DNA of 64,000 nt from Temperatibacter marinus (GTDB taxonomy: Bacteria; Pseudomonadota; Alphaproteobacteria; Sphingomonadales; Kordiimonadaceae): the NCBI RefSeq assembly GCF_031598375.1, contig NZ_CP123872.1, forward strand, positions 806,001-870,000, written 5' to 3'. A program made the translations under genes and the position numbers. Below, one piece after another: positions 1 to 9,385 of the stretch. How positions within the stretch are numbered: the first letter of the stretch is position 1; every line of letters starts with the position of its first letter. The notes beneath the pieces are model-generated. The model worked only from the letters and a program-made list of their open reading frames with translations. It searched no databases and was not told the DNA's origin.

Positions 1-24
1 GCAGATGAATTAAGGGATAAAATC

Positions 25-2085
25 ATGTCAGGCATAATGAATTATATAGAAAATCTGTCACTTAACATTCGAATTTGGGCCCTCATGCTCCTTTCTGTTG
101 TAGGATTTATTATTGTCTGGGCCTTTGTTACTATGGGTCTCAATGATCTTCATGACGCAAAAATAACAAATGATTATTATGCCAAGCTGTCTGAATCAGA
201 AAAGGAAATTAGCACCTATGGGCTACAACTGCGCCGCAATGAAAAAGATTTCCTCATACGCAAGGACACGAAATATGTTGATCGCTACCTGAAGAATTAT
301 GACAAACTGAGTACCGAATTAGGACAGCTTAAGTCTTATGTCCAAGGAAAGCCTGTGGCAAAGTTTGTCAGGAATTTTGAAGAAAACATCATTAAGCATA
401 GAGCAAAATTTAAAGAAGTCGCTGCGAACGAAGAAAACCTTGGCCTGAATGAAAAGCTTGGGTTGCAGGGCACTTTAAGAGGCGCTGTACACGATATTGA
501 AGAATTACTAAAAACACATAAGAACGATCTGCTGCAAATTAAAATGCTGATGATGCGCCGCCATGAAAAAGATTTCATCATGCGCGTTGATGACAAATAT
601 ATTGGTCGCATCGATAGCAGACAATCAGAATTCCTTGAAATTCTTGCAGGGACCTCATTTAATAGCGATGTTAAGACCGAGATGACCACAAAACTCGCGC
701 AATATGTTGCAAGCTTTCAAGCCTATGCAGAGGCCCGAAAAGAGAATGTCTCAGCGACAAAAGAACTATCTTCGATTTATGCGACAGCTACAAAAGATAT
801 GCCAAATTTAGTTAAATATGCTGCAGACAATGGTGCGCTCGCTTTGACAGGGTATACTGATGCCGATGCAGCCTTAAGTCTTACAGTGAATATTGTCATA
901 ATCTTTGTCCTTCTCATCAGCATCACTTTTGGCTATTTCATCATTCGATCAACAATTGAACCAATGACTGCCTTAAAGAGTGCTGTTAAAGAAATCTCAG
1001 GAGGTGATTATTCTGTCCTAGTACCAAATACATCTCTTACAAACGAAATCGGGGAAATATCTCTAGCAATTGATGACTTGAAATCATCTGCAGCCAAACG
1101 TCTTGAACTGGAAGCCCTGGCAGCTAAAGAAGCCAAAGAAAAAGCCGAGCAAGACCGAAGAGAGCAAGAAGAGAAAGCCCAACTTGAGCAAGCTAAGCTG
1201 ACTGAGGAAAAAGCAGCGCTGCGTGAAAAAGAAGATAAAGCAGCACAAATCAATCAATTGATTGCAAGCTTTGAAGCACAGATCAGTTCTGCTGTCTCAA
1301 ACCTTGATAATTCCTCTCGAGTGATGCGTACCACTTCAACTGAAATGGTATCAATTGCTGACACAACGGGTCAAAAATCTAATTCTGTTCGCGAAGCCAG
1401 TGAAGCGATGCAACAAAATATGTCGACTATGGCAGCTGCTATGGAACAGTTTACGGCGTCTATTAGCGAAGTGAATAGCCAAGTTCGCATTGCTAATACA
1501 TCCTCTAGTGAAGCTGTCTCGGCGACCGAAAGTAGTTCCAAAGCAATTGAACGACTTTCTGAAGCCAGCACGAGAATTGAAGACGTGGTCAAACTCATTA
1601 GTGACATTGCTGAACAGACTAATTTGCTAGCCTTAAATGCGACGATTGAAGCAGCGCGAGCTGGTGAAGCAGGCAAAGGTTTTGCCGTCGTAGCCAGCGA
1701 AGTGAAAAACCTTGCCAATCAAACAGCCAGCGCTACAGAAGATATAACCAAACAAATTGGTGATATGCAAAGCGTAACAGGCGATGCCGTTAGTTCTATC
1801 GGTGAAATTTCCAATATTATTGGGAACCTTAATACGGTGATGTTGAATATTTCATCCGCAGTTGAAGAGCAAGATGCCAGTACACAAGAAATCACCCGTA
1901 GCGTTCAGTTTACTGCTGAAGGATCACAGCGTGTTACGTCGGAAATTATTGAGGTCTCAGAAGGGTCAGAGCAAACTGGTTCTGCTTCAGCAAAAGTACA
2001 AACTGCTGCAGAAGAACTTGAAGCCCTGTCATCTGGCATTAAGTCCGAGGTTGATAGCTTCTTATCTCAGGTAAGAAATTCATAA
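25..2085 (+). CDS. Methyl-accepting chemotaxis protein (HBM-type sensor, HAMP, MA domain)
   Basis: Inner-membrane chemoreceptor that relays ligand binding to CheA/CheW. A first membrane segment lies at about residues 13-40. It is followed by a long helical periplasmic region (about 41-280) with two similar 'RR.EKDF..R.D.KY' repeats, as in HBM-type helical-bimodular sensors. The second membrane segment is at about 286-308, then HAMP (309-361), a charged Lys/Glu coiled coil (365-410), and the MA signalling domain. The MA hairpin tip '[19 protein letters not shown]' is near residue 530. There is no C-terminal CheR-tethering pentapeptide. AGGGA precedes the ATG. It sits directly before a phosphate porin, so phosphate sensing is possible, but nothing in the protein shows its ligand. 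Confidence 0.93.
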   Translation: MSGIMNYIENLSLNIRIWALMLLSVVGFIIVWAFVTMGLNDLHDAKITNDYYAKLSESEKEISTYGLQLRRNEKDFLIRKDTKYVDRYLKNYDKLSTELGQLKSYVQGKPVAKFVRNFEENIIKHRAKFKEVAANEENLGLNEKLGLQGTLRGAVHDIEELLKTHKNDLLQIKMLMMRRHEKDFIMRVDDKYIGRIDSRQSEFLEILAGTSFNSDVKTEMTTKLAQYVASFQAYAEARKENVSATKELSSIYATATKDMPNLVKYAADNGALALTGYTDADAALSLTVNIVIIFVLLISITFGYFIIRSTIEPMTALKSAVKEISGGDYSVLVPNTSLTNEIGEISLAIDDLKSSAAKRLELEALAAKEAKEKAEQDRREQEEKAQLEQAKLTEEKAALREKEDKAAQINQLIASFEAQISSAVSNLDNSSRVMRTTSTEMVSIADTTGQKSNSVREASEAMQQNMSTMAAAMEQFTASISEVNSQVRIANTSSSEAVSATESSSKAIERLSEASTRIEDVVKLISDIAEQTNLLALNATIEAARAGEAGKGFAVVASEVKNLANQTASATEDITKQIGDMQSVTGDAVSSIGEISNIIGNLNTVMLNISSAVEEQDASTQEITRSVQFTAEGSQRVTSEIIEVSEGSEQTGSASAKVQTAAEELEALSSGIKSEVDSFLSQVRNS

Positions 2086-2106
2086 CCAATAGACGGTAGT
2101 ACTAAG

Positions 2107-2124
2107 CTGTCATAAATTTGAAAC
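2107..2124 (+). promoter_or_regulatory. Candidate Pho box upstream of the phosphate porin
   Basis: CTGTCAT-AAAT-TTGAAAC: the first 7-bp half-site and the A/T spacer match the PhoB consensus (CTGTCAT-N4-CTGTCAT) exactly, but the second half-site matches only about 4 of 7. It lies about 95 bases before the porin ATG. PhoB control is an inference from one good half-site and gene context. Confidence 0.5.
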
Positions 2125-2218
2125 ATTCAACGAATAGTAAGAGTGCAACCAAACTGAATTAATGAAATTGGCTTTTGGTCAGTTTTGAATAACTCGTAAT
2201 GAAACTTAGGAATTGAAA

Positions 2219-3505
2219 ATGAAAAAACAACATTCCCAAATCATCAAATCACTAGCTGCAGCAACAGCTCTTTCAACACTTATGGCTGTACCAGCTTCTG
2301 CTCAGGATCTTGAAGAGCTGAAGAGACAACTTGCTGCTCTCGCCAAGAAGGTTGAAAAACTAGAAGAAGCGAAAAAGAAATCTGTGACTGTGAAAAAAGC
2401 TGAACCTGCTTTTGGTCTCGCAACAGATGACGGGCTCTTCGAAATGAATATCAGAGGTCGCCTCTATACAGATTACATTACTGTCTCTGATTCGGACGGT
2501 AACTTTAGCCAATCCGGAACAGAGTTTCGTACAGCACGCCTTGGTATTGAAGGCAAAGCTTGGAAAGATACAAAATACAAGTTTGAAATTGAAGTTGACG
2601 GCAATGATGTGAATGTAAAAGACGCTTACATGCAGTTCAAAACATCGATGGGTAGCATCACAGCCGGTCAGTTTAAAACGCCAAATTCTCTTGATGAGCA
2701 AACATCTTCACGCCATATTAGCTTCCTAGAGCGCGCCTCTATAACGGATGCGTTTGGCTTTGCACGCCAGACAGGGATTATGTGGTCTAACGGCGATAGC
2801 AACTATACTGCTAAATTAGGCGTGTTCAAAGGGTCTACGACTGATTCAGGTAGCGGCGATACAACAATTGCCGGCCGTGTCACTTACGGTGACAAAATGG
2901 ACGGTGGTAAATGGCTTGTTGGTGGCTCGTTCCGTGATCGCAGTTCTGATGGACAATTCCGCTACCGCCAGCGCCCTCATGTTCACCTCAGTGATCGCTT
3001 TGTAAACACAGATAGAATTGGGAACGGCGATGATTTCTTCTACGGTGTTGAAGGCGCAATCCAGTATGGCTCTTTTTATTCCTCTGCTGAATATGGCATC
3101 TTGAATGCGAAAGAAGCCTCTGTTTCCAATCCAGGATCCGATGCAAAATTGCACGGTGGTTATATCGATATTGGATATTTCGTTACAGGCGAAAGCAGAA
3201 CTCTTAAAACTGATAAAGGCGCATGGGATCGTCCTAAAGTCAGCAATCCAGTCTACAATGGCGGCATGGGTGCTCTTGCTGTAACAGCACGGTATGACAC
3301 CCTTGACCTGACTGGTGACGGCATTTACGGCGGTGAAATGGATACATGGATCATTGGTCTCAATTGGTACCTAAACCGACATTCACGCATTGTTGTTAAT
3401 TACAGCAATTCAAGCATCGACGGTGCCTTTGATGTGTCTGCAAACGGTGCTGACGGCAAGAACAGTGTTGATGCCTTTGGTGTACGTTTCCAGGTTGACT
3501 GGTAA
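2219..3505 (+). CDS. Phosphate-selective porin O/P family protein (OprP/OprO-like)
   Basis: Outer-membrane beta-barrel that would let phosphate or polyphosphate into the periplasm. I chose the ATG at 2219 because AGGAA at 2208-2212 is well placed; a TTG two codons upstream is less likely. Residues 1-28 form a signal peptide ending ASA|QD. A short predicted coiled coil (LEELKRQLAALAKKVEKLEE) follows, as is usual for the OprO/OprP family, and then a barrel rich in alternating aromatic and Gly residues that ends in the outer-membrane signature 'FGVRFQVDW' with a terminal aromatic. A rho-independent terminator follows at once, so it is probably monocistronic. The neighbouring pst genes support a phosphate role. 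Confidence 0.85.
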   Translation: MKKQHSQIIKSLAAATALSTLMAVPASAQDLEELKRQLAALAKKVEKLEEAKKKSVTVKKAEPAFGLATDDGLFEMNIRGRLYTDYITVSDSDGNFSQSGTEFRTARLGIEGKAWKDTKYKFEIEVDGNDVNVKDAYMQFKTSMGSITAGQFKTPNSLDEQTSSRHISFLERASITDAFGFARQTGIMWSNGDSNYTAKLGVFKGSTTDSGSGDTTIAGRVTYGDKMDGGKWLVGGSFRDRSSDGQFRYRQRPHVHLSDRFVNTDRIGNGDDFFYGVEGAIQYGSFYSSAEYGILNAKEASVSNPGSDAKLHGGYIDIGYFVTGESRTLKTDKGAWDRPKVSNPVYNGGMGALAVTARYDTLDLTGDGIYGGEMDTWIIGLNWYLNRHSRIVVNYSNSSIDGAFDVSANGADGKNSVDAFGVRFQVDW

Positions 3506-3531
3506 TAAACTATAAACAGCTATGATGTATT

Positions 3532-3554
3532 GGGGCTCTCTGGAGCCCCTTTTT
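3532..3554 (+). terminator. Rho-independent terminator of the porin gene
   Basis: GGGGCTC-TCTG-GAGCCCC is a perfect 7-bp stem with a 4-base loop followed by five T residues, 27 bases after the porin stop codon. Confidence 0.9.
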
Positions 3555-3591
3555 CGTGGCGATCCTGTCCCCTTCCGATTTAACACATCTG

Positions 3592-3640
3592 AGGCAGACA
3601 GCAGGCAGACAGCAGGCAGGCGGTAGGCAGGCAGACAGGC
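3592..3640. repeat. Short degenerate tandem repeat, 11-12 bp unit
   Basis: Two exact copies of AGGCAGACAGC (3592-3613) are followed by AGGCAGGCGGT and AGGCAGGCAGAC plus a partial copy. The tract lies between the porin terminator and the terminator of the opposite-strand gene. It is too short and too regular for a CRISPR array. It looks like slippage-generated sequence with no visible coding role. Confidence 0.75.
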
Positions 3641-3704
3641 ATTTTAGGGGTGCAGACGGCCTTCAAGGACGGTTTTTTTGCCAGCCCTGCAGATTACAAT
3701 GACC

Positions 3705-3733
3705 AAAAAAAACAGCCCCTCAAAGGGGCTGTC
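3705..3733 (-). terminator. Terminator of the Na+/phosphate cotransporter operon
   Basis: The hairpin ACAGCCCCT-CAA-AGGGGCTGT (3712-3732) is flanked on its left by an eight-A run, which is a T-tract on the minus strand. It lies about 22 bases after the stop of the small 3756-3974 gene. Confidence 0.9.
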
Positions 3734-3755
3734 ATAAAATTTTATGTCCGAAAAG

Positions 3756-3974
3756 TTATGCGTTACCCATGACTTTCTTAATCGCATCCGTTAAAGACAA
3801 AATCGATTTGTTTGTCTCTTCAAGATAATCTTCCATATTTTCAACAGTTTCATGTTGCACTTCTTCTTGTCTCAATTCTAGTTCGGCCTCAAGTTTCGAG
3901 AGAAGTTTCTGAGTAGATTTTATGTGCGATTTTAATTTTTTACGCGACATATCTGAAAAATCATATTTTGACAT
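3756..3974 (-). CDS. Small helical protein, co-encoded with the Na+/phosphate cotransporter
   Basis: A 72-residue protein I do not recognise. It has no signal peptide or membrane segment. It is highly charged and predicted all-helical, with a heptad-like stretch (KSHIKSTQKLLSKLEAELELR, about residues 15-35) suggesting a coiled coil or a PhoU-like helical hairpin. It begins 12 bases after the cotransporter stop, with AAGGAT as ribosome site, and a strong terminator follows, so the two genes form one operon. A regulatory or accessory role for the transporter is a guess from position. Some members of this transporter family carry a helical PhoU-like C-terminal domain, which is missing from the transporter here. 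Confidence 0.75.
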   Translation of the reverse strand: MSKYDFSDMSRKKLKSHIKSTQKLLSKLEAELELRQEEVQHETVENMEDYLEETNKSILSLTDAIKKVMGNA

Positions 3975-3986
3975 ACTATCGTATCC

Positions 3987-5144
3987 TTATGCGAATAGGT
4001 TATGAAGAAAGATCATCAAAAGTGGCAGACCAAAGTATACGCCGAGAACGTAGAGGATCGAAAGCACTTTATTTTCCATGGCAAGCTTAGCCAAGCGGGA
4101 AGCTCCCCATAAGGGGATATTTCTCAAGAAAGGTATACCGTAAATTACAATGACTGACATTAAGTTAAAAGTCAGATGCACAAGAGCAATTTGCATGGCA
4201 TATCCCGCCGTATCTCCCGTGACGGCTGTCGCTGCAAGAAGCGATGTAATACACGTCCCAATATTTGCGCCCAAGGTAAAAGGATAGATTTGCTTCAACC
4301 GGAAAACCCCTGAAGCAGCCATTGGAATAATCAAGCTGGTTGTTGTTGAAGAAGATTGTACAGCAACAGTGACCACAGTTCCTGAAGCAACACCAGTGAC
4401 AGGGCCACGGCCAATCGCCCAGTGCATTGCTTTTTTAGCTTTACCAACCATCAGTTTTTTCAGCAATTTGCCTATAAAGGTAATTGATGAGAAAATAATA
4501 AGTACGCCGAAAATAATCAGAATAATATTCATGCCAGGCGCGTAAAGAGCAGAGGCTAGTTCCTGCATTTGTGCAATGAAGGGCTTCGTCAACGGCTTAA
4601 TGAAGTTCGCATCTTTAACACTGGCATCCGCGCCAACAAAAAAGCCTGTCATGGCCGCAGAGACTTTGGCTAAAAATCCAGTGAAAAGCTCTAATGTTAA
4701 GAAAGAGACGACGGCAATCAGATTAAAGAAATCATGAATTGTGGCCGCAGCAAAAGCACGCCTGAATGTTTTCTTTTTGTGGACACTTCCAAGGGCTACG
4801 ATGGTATTGGTAATCGTTGTTCCAATATTTGCCCCCATAATCATCGGAATCGCAGCTTCAACGCTAACGCCTCCCGCTACTAGACCAACAATGATTGAAG
4901 TCACCGTAGAAGAGGACTGAATGAGCGATGTCGCTAAGATTCCGATCACTAAGCCCATGAAGGGGTTTGTCGCAAATTCAAATAGCTGCATAGCGTCGCC
5001 CTTCGTCGCGCCTTTAAATCCTGTTCCAATCATCCCCACAGATGAAATAAGAAGATATATAAGAAAGAGAACGAGCATCCATTGTCCCGTTTTCTGCATA
5101 ACCGATGTTTCATCTCCCGGTAAGACTGTTTGTTGGTTTGACAT
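3987..5144 (-). CDS. Na+/phosphate cotransporter family protein (PNaS, NptA-like)
   Basis: Inner-membrane symporter importing phosphate with Na+. I start it at the ATG at 5144 (385 residues) because AAGGGG sits 6 bases upstream; in-frame codons back to 5243 lack such a site. Both family signature repeats are present: 'QSSSTVTSIIVG' in the N-terminal half and 'QSSSTTTSLIIP' in the C-terminal half, each followed by a conserved 'GANIGT' motif. The architecture is two inverted Na_Pi_cotrans repeats with about eight membrane segments. There is no C-terminal PhoU domain; the protein ends just after the last membrane segment. The pst cluster alongside fits phosphate supply under different conditions. 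Confidence 0.88.
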   Translation of the reverse strand: MSNQQTVLPGDETSVMQKTGQWMLVLFLIYLLISSVGMIGTGFKGATKGDAMQLFEFATNPFMGLVIGILATSLIQSSSTVTSIIVGLVAGGVSVEAAIPMIMGANIGTTITNTIVALGSVHKKKTFRRAFAAATIHDFFNLIAVVSFLTLELFTGFLAKVSAAMTGFFVGADASVKDANFIKPLTKPFIAQMQELASALYAPGMNIILIIFGVLIIFSSITFIGKLLKKLMVGKAKKAMHWAIGRGPVTGVASGTVVTVAVQSSSTTTSLIIPMAASGVFRLKQIYPFTLGANIGTCITSLLAATAVTGDTAGYAMQIALVHLTFNLMSVIVIYGIPFLRNIPLWGASRLAKLAMENKVLSILYVLGVYFGLPLLMIFLHNLFA

Positions 5145-5473
5145 TAGTGGCCCCTTTTTCATAGTTAGATGCAATGGATCCATCCTCGTCAGATCCCATT
5201 GTTTCATTTTTGTTACAATAAATATTCTGATTTGGGGACTCAAATTTTAATAATTCTCAAAACAATTTTAATATTGAAATGTTTTTTATGCCTCTGCCTC
5301 TCTTGCGGAGGCAGGATTCTCTTTAAAATACAGCGTCCTTTTGACATATTAAAAAAAAATTAGCCTTGTAATCTTATTGTCATAAACGCCCGCTATTCCT
5401 TCTTCCATCGAAAGAATTAAACAAGATTTACGATGAGTTGCGACAGCGATTCAAACTGAAATATGAGGTTATC
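5145..5473. other. Intergenic region between divergent nptA-like gene and pstS
   Basis: This region holds the promoters of two divergent phosphate genes. Visible elements are a TTGACA -35-like hexamer at 5341-5346, an A-run at 5351-5359, and a Pho-box-like direct repeat at 5366-5383. Possible short reading frames here have no ribosome site or recognisable product. Confidence 0.6.
5366..5383 (+). promoter_or_regulatory. Candidate Pho box upstream of pstS
   Basis: TTGTAAT-CTTA-TTGTCAT is a direct repeat with 11-bp periodicity that matches the PhoB pattern CTGTCAT-N4-CTGTCAT; the downstream half matches 6 of 7. It lies about 90 bases before the pstS ATG and could serve both divergent genes. Confidence 0.6.
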
Positions 5474-6547
5474 ATGAAAAAAATTCTCAATACACTTCTT
5501 GCTCTTAGTGTTGTCGCTGGTATCAGCAGTCAAGTCACTGCGCAAACCCGCGATCAAATTAGAATAGTTGGGTCTTCTACAGTTTTTCCATTTGCTACAG
5601 CTGTAGCAGAGGAATTTGGTCGCTCTGGCAGTTTTAAGACCCCGATCGTAGAATCAACAGGATCTGGCGGCGGATTAAAATTATTTTGTTCAGGGGTTGG
5701 CCTTTCACACCCAGACATTACAAACGCATCACGACGCATTAAAAGTACAGAAGTCGCTCTTTGTGCTAAAAATGGTGTCACAGATGTTACTGAAGTTAAA
5801 ATCGGTTTTGACGGGATTGTCCTTGCAAATGCAAAAGGGGCTCATCAATTTAAATTATCTCTAAAAGATATTTATTTGGCGCTTGCTAAAGAGGTTCCTG
5901 CTCCTGGCACACAAGGCGGAACATCTAATCTAATCGCAAATCCTTATATCACATGGGATCAAATTAATGCTGAGCTTCCAAATGTAAAAATTAAAGTAAT
6001 GGGTCCACCGCCAACATCTGGGACTCGCGATGCCTTCAACGAACTTGCTATCGAAGCTGGCTGTAAAGCATTTGCTGGCAACGCGGCACTCAAAAAATCT
6101 GATAAGGCCCTTTATAAGCAAAAATGCCGCAGCATTCGCGAAGACGGCGCTTATGTTGAAGAAGGCGAAAATGATAATCTTATCGTCCAAAAACTTCAGG
6201 CAGATACAGACGTCCTCGGTGTTTTCGGTTTCTCTTTCCTAGACCAGAACAGTGATAGCGTTCAAGGATCATTGATCGCTAAAAAAGGGACAGACTTTAA
6301 AGAACCTACTTTTGAGAATATCTCAAGTGGTGCCTATCCTGTATCCCGCTCACTCTTCTTTTATGTCAAGAAAAAGCATGTGGGCGTGGTCCCTGGCATT
6401 GCTGAATATCTTGCCGCTTTTACAAACGAAGATGCATGGGGCGACGAAGGCTACTTAACAGATCGTGGTTTGATCCCTCTGCCAGAGTCTGAGCGCAGAG
6501 TGATTGCTAAAAACACAAAAATGCTTGTGAACCTCAGTCTTAAATAA
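5474..6547 (+). CDS. pstS: Phosphate ABC transporter periplasmic substrate-binding protein PstS
   Basis: Captures phosphate in the periplasm and delivers it to PstCA. The ATG at 5474 follows GAGG; the TTG at 5438 would add a non-signal extension. The signal peptide is residues 1-24, ending VTAQ. Phosphate-contact motifs typical of the family are visible: 'IVGSSTVFPF' near the mature N-terminus, 'ESTGSGGGLKLFC', and 'PPTSGTRDAFNELA' in the second lobe. At 357 residues it is the longer PstS type common in Alphaproteobacteria. It is the first gene of the pst cluster, followed by a hairpin and then pstC. Confidence 0.93.
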   Translation: MKKILNTLLALSVVAGISSQVTAQTRDQIRIVGSSTVFPFATAVAEEFGRSGSFKTPIVESTGSGGGLKLFCSGVGLSHPDITNASRRIKSTEVALCAKNGVTDVTEVKIGFDGIVLANAKGAHQFKLSLKDIYLALAKEVPAPGTQGGTSNLIANPYITWDQINAELPNVKIKVMGPPPTSGTRDAFNELAIEAGCKAFAGNAALKKSDKALYKQKCRSIREDGAYVEEGENDNLIVQKLQADTDVLGVFGFSFLDQNSDSVQGSLIAKKGTDFKEPTFENISSGAYPVSRSLFFYVKKKHVGVVPGIAEYLAAFTNEDAWGDEGYLTDRGLIPLPESERRVIAKNTKMLVNLSLK

Positions 6548-6569
6548 CTGATCAACATTAACCAAGGTT

Positions 6570-6593
6570 GAGAGAGTGAGTTTTCGCTCTCTC
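6570..6593 (+). terminator. Intercistronic hairpin between pstS and pstC (probable attenuator or mRNA stabiliser)
   Basis: GAGAGAG (6570-6576) pairs with CTCTCTC (6587-6593), extended inward by three weaker pairs. No strong T-tract follows. A hairpin here would favour a high level of pstS message over pstCAB, as expected for a binding protein; this is inference. Confidence 0.45.
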
Positions 6594-6673
6594 ATTCTGC
6601 CATTTTAAATGAAATGTTATGGTGAAATTGAAGACAGTCCTCTTCCCGTAACTGCTTATAATTGAGATGAATT

Positions 6674-8053
6674 ATGACACCCTCATCAATCTTTATGTTC
6701 ATAATCCTGTTGGCTTCGATTGCCTTTATCGTTGTTCATCAACGCTCTCTTGCTATCAGCAAAAATAAACGCCAAAAATTACACTCTTTACCACGTCATT
6801 ATGGGTATTTTGCTGCCACCTGCGCTTTACTGCCAGGTATATTTGTTTTGGCGATATGGCTTGTTTTTAGCAGTTCCACTCTTGATGGGATCATCATTAA
6901 TCAATTATCAACTCACATGACAATTGAAACAGATGTCCAAGCTCAACTTCTTATCAACCGTGTCAAAATGGTGATGGATACAGCCACACAACTTGAAACC
7001 GACCCAAATGTGATCGCTGCTGCCTCAGAATATCTCAGATTAGAGGGGATGGGACGCTATGCCACTCTCTTTTTTGCACTTGGCCTTGGATGCCTCGGGA
7101 TGGGATATGCCTATCTAAAAACGGGCGTTGAATTCAGAGCTCGGAATAAGTTTGAAAAAATATTAATGATCATCTTGGCCTTCTGTTCGGGGATTGCAAT
7201 CTTCACGACCCTTGGCATTGTATTATCCCTCTTGTTTGAGAGCATACGGTTTTTTAAAGAAGTCCCTCTTTATGACTTCCTCACGGGCCTTCAGTGGTCC
7301 CCTCAAACAGCGCTGCGTGGAGATCAAGTCGCGTCTTCTGGATCTTTTGGCGCAGTGCCCTTGTTTGCAGGGACATTGATGATCAGTTTAATCGCAATGA
7401 CAGTTGCAGTGCCTGTTGGACTGTTGGCCGCGATATACATGACACAATATGCCAGTAAAAGACTGCGCAAAATAACCAAGCCTATTCTTGAAATTTTAGC
7501 CGGTGTCCCAACAGTCGTATACGGGTTTTTTGCCGCATTGGTAATAGCCCCAGCCTTTAAAGATTTTGGCGACCTAATTGGCCTGCCTATCGATAGTCAT
7601 AGTGCTTTAGCAGCTGGATTCGTTATGGGCATCATGATTATCCCCTTTATTTCTTCCCTGTCCGATGATGCAATAACAGCGGTCCCCCAAAGTTTGAAGG
7701 ACGGTTCAATGGCTCTGGGTGCTACCAAATCAGAAACGATTAAAAAAGTGATCATTCCTGCAGCGCTACCAGGGATTATTGGGGCTATTCTTCTGGCTGT
7801 TTCTCGCGCCATCGGGGAAACCATGATCGTAGTTATGGCTGCAGGCATGCAAGCCAACCTTACAGCGAACCCAATGGAATCCGTTACCACCGTGACAGTA
7901 CAAATTGTCAAACTCCTGACGGGTGATCAAGAATTTGATAGTGCGAAAACACTGTCTGCTTTTGCTCTTGGGTTGGTACTTTTTGTCGCAACCCTTTTCC
8001 TCAACATCTTAGCCCAACGCACGGTCCGCAAATACCGTGAAGCATATGATTAA
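6674..8053 (+). CDS. pstC: Phosphate ABC transporter permease PstC (extended form)
   Basis: Inner-membrane channel subunit paired with PstA. The C-terminal ~250 residues form the BPD_transp_1 permease domain. It contains the ABC-contact EAA loop 'GATKSETIKKVIIPAALPG' and the following 'SRAIGETMIVVMAAG'. At 459 residues it is about 140 longer than E. coli PstC. The extra N-terminal part has two membrane segments (about 4-20 and 45-68), a loop of about 60 residues rich in Asp/Thr/Val, and another segment at about 120-142. This layout recurs in alphaproteobacterial PstC. It lies 126 bases after pstS and 12 before pstA. Confidence 0.92.
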   Translation: MTPSSIFMFIILLASIAFIVVHQRSLAISKNKRQKLHSLPRHYGYFAATCALLPGIFVLAIWLVFSSSTLDGIIINQLSTHMTIETDVQAQLLINRVKMVMDTATQLETDPNVIAAASEYLRLEGMGRYATLFFALGLGCLGMGYAYLKTGVEFRARNKFEKILMIILAFCSGIAIFTTLGIVLSLLFESIRFFKEVPLYDFLTGLQWSPQTALRGDQVASSGSFGAVPLFAGTLMISLIAMTVAVPVGLLAAIYMTQYASKRLRKITKPILEILAGVPTVVYGFFAALVIAPAFKDFGDLIGLPIDSHSALAAGFVMGIMIIPFISSLSDDAITAVPQSLKDGSMALGATKSETIKKVIIPAALPGIIGAILLAVSRAIGETMIVVMAAGMQANLTANPMESVTTVTVQIVKLLTGDQEFDSAKTLSAFALGLVLFVATLFLNILAQRTVRKYREAYD

Positions 8054-8065
8054 GTTAGGTAAAAA

Positions 8066-9385
8066 ATGAATATTGATAGAGATCTAAAACCGACAGATTG
8101 GACCGATCCAAAGATCGTTGCCCGCATTAAATCGCGGTACAATAAGGAACGCCGATTTAAAATATACGGATTCTCAGCCATGGCCGCTGCTTCAATTTTT
8201 CTCTTCGTTTTGATTGGAACAATTGGCGCAAACGGCATTAGTGGGCTGTTTCAGACCTATATCAAATTGGATGTCACTTTTGAACAATCCCGATTTAACA
8301 ACATATCCCAATCAGCCTCCAACGAAGAAATAACGTCAGCCGTTCAAACCGCAAGTTATAGAACGCTTCTACGGAACGCTGTTTATGCAAAATTCCCAGA
8401 TGTAAAAAACAGACGGGACAAACGCCGCTTGGCGGCACTGATATCGCCAGGGGCCCGGACAAAATTAAAAGAATACGTACAAGACAATCCGAGCGTAATT
8501 GGCACAACTCAAACCCTTTGGCTCCTAGCATCCGACGATATTGATCAATTGCAAAAAGGGGCGATTGATGCAGCAAAGCCAGAATCAGATCGCCGAGTAA
8601 AAGATATTGAACTGACTTGGGTCGCACAATTGGAGAAAGAGAAAGCCATCCAGATTCAATTCCATAAGGACTTCTTCACCAATGGCGATAGCCGCGATCC
8701 TGAAAATGTAGGGATTTTGGGTGCTGTCATGGGGACAATTTTTACGCTCACTGTCACCCTGTTGCTGGCTTTCCCCGTCGGGCTGTTTGCAGCCATTTAC
8801 TTAGAAGAATTTGCTCCACAGAATAAATTCACAGATTTCATTGAAATTAATATCAATAACCTTGCAGCTGTGCCGTCCATTGTTTTCGGCCTGCTTGGGT
8901 TGGCTGTGTTTCTGGGGACATTCAATCTTCCAAGATCAGCGCCGCTTGTTGGTGGTCTGACGCTCGCTCTGATGACACTGCCGACTATTATTATCTCCTC
9001 AAGAGCTGCCATCAAGGCCGTTCCTCCATCCATTAGAGATGCTGCATTTGGCCTGGGAGCCTCTAGAGCGCAAGTTGTATTCCACCATGTGGTCCCACTT
9101 GCAATGCCCGGTATTCTAACAGGAACTATCATTGGAATGGCGCAAGCATTAGGGGAAACTGCCCCTCTATTAATGATCGGCATGGTCGCCTTCATTGTCG
9201 ATATTCCTGGCTCTGCCATGGACGCAGCGACAGCTCTGCCGGTGCAGGTCTTTATTTGGGCTAACAGTCCTGAGCGTTTGTTTATAGAGAAGACATCCGC
9301 CGCAATTTTAATTCTTCTTTTGTTTTTGATTTCCATGAATGCCGTCGCAATCTGGCTCAGAAATAAATTTGAAAAACAATGGTAA
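8066..9385 (+). CDS. pstA: Phosphate ABC transporter permease PstA (with N-terminal DUF3333-type extension)
   Basis: Second channel subunit of the Pst transporter. After a cytoplasmic N-terminus and a membrane segment (about 33-55) there is an extracytoplasmic insertion of about 150 residues, charged and helical, corresponding to the DUF3333-type extension of alphaproteobacterial PstA. The permease domain follows from about residue 220, with the EAA loop '[19 protein letters not shown]' and then '[17 protein letters not shown]'. It begins 12 bases after pstC and its stop overlaps the start proposed for pstB, so pstC-A-B are probably translationally coupled. Confidence 0.92.
   Translation: MNIDRDLKPTDWTDPKIVARIKSRYNKERRFKIYGFSAMAAASIFLFVLIGTIGANGISGLFQTYIKLDVTFEQSRFNNISQSASNEEITSAVQTASYRTLLRNAVYAKFPDVKNRRDKRRLAALISPGARTKLKEYVQDNPSVIGTTQTLWLLASDDIDQLQKGAIDAAKPESDRRVKDIELTWVAQLEKEKAIQIQFHKDFFTNGDSRDPENVGILGAVMGTIFTLTVTLLLAFPVGLFAAIYLEEFAPQNKFTDFIEININNLAAVPSIVFGLLGLAVFLGTFNLPRSAPLVGGLTLALMTLPTIIISSRAAIKAVPPSIRDAAFGLGASRAQVVFHHVVPLAMPGILTGTIIGMAQALGETAPLLMIGMVAFIVDIPGSAMDAATALPVQVFIWANSPERLFIEKTSAAILILLLFLISMNAVAIWLRNKFEKQW

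Noticed and set aside
3592-3640. Possible CRISPR array
   Set aside because: Units of 11-12 bp without spacers; no cas genes nearby. It is a simple tandem repeat.
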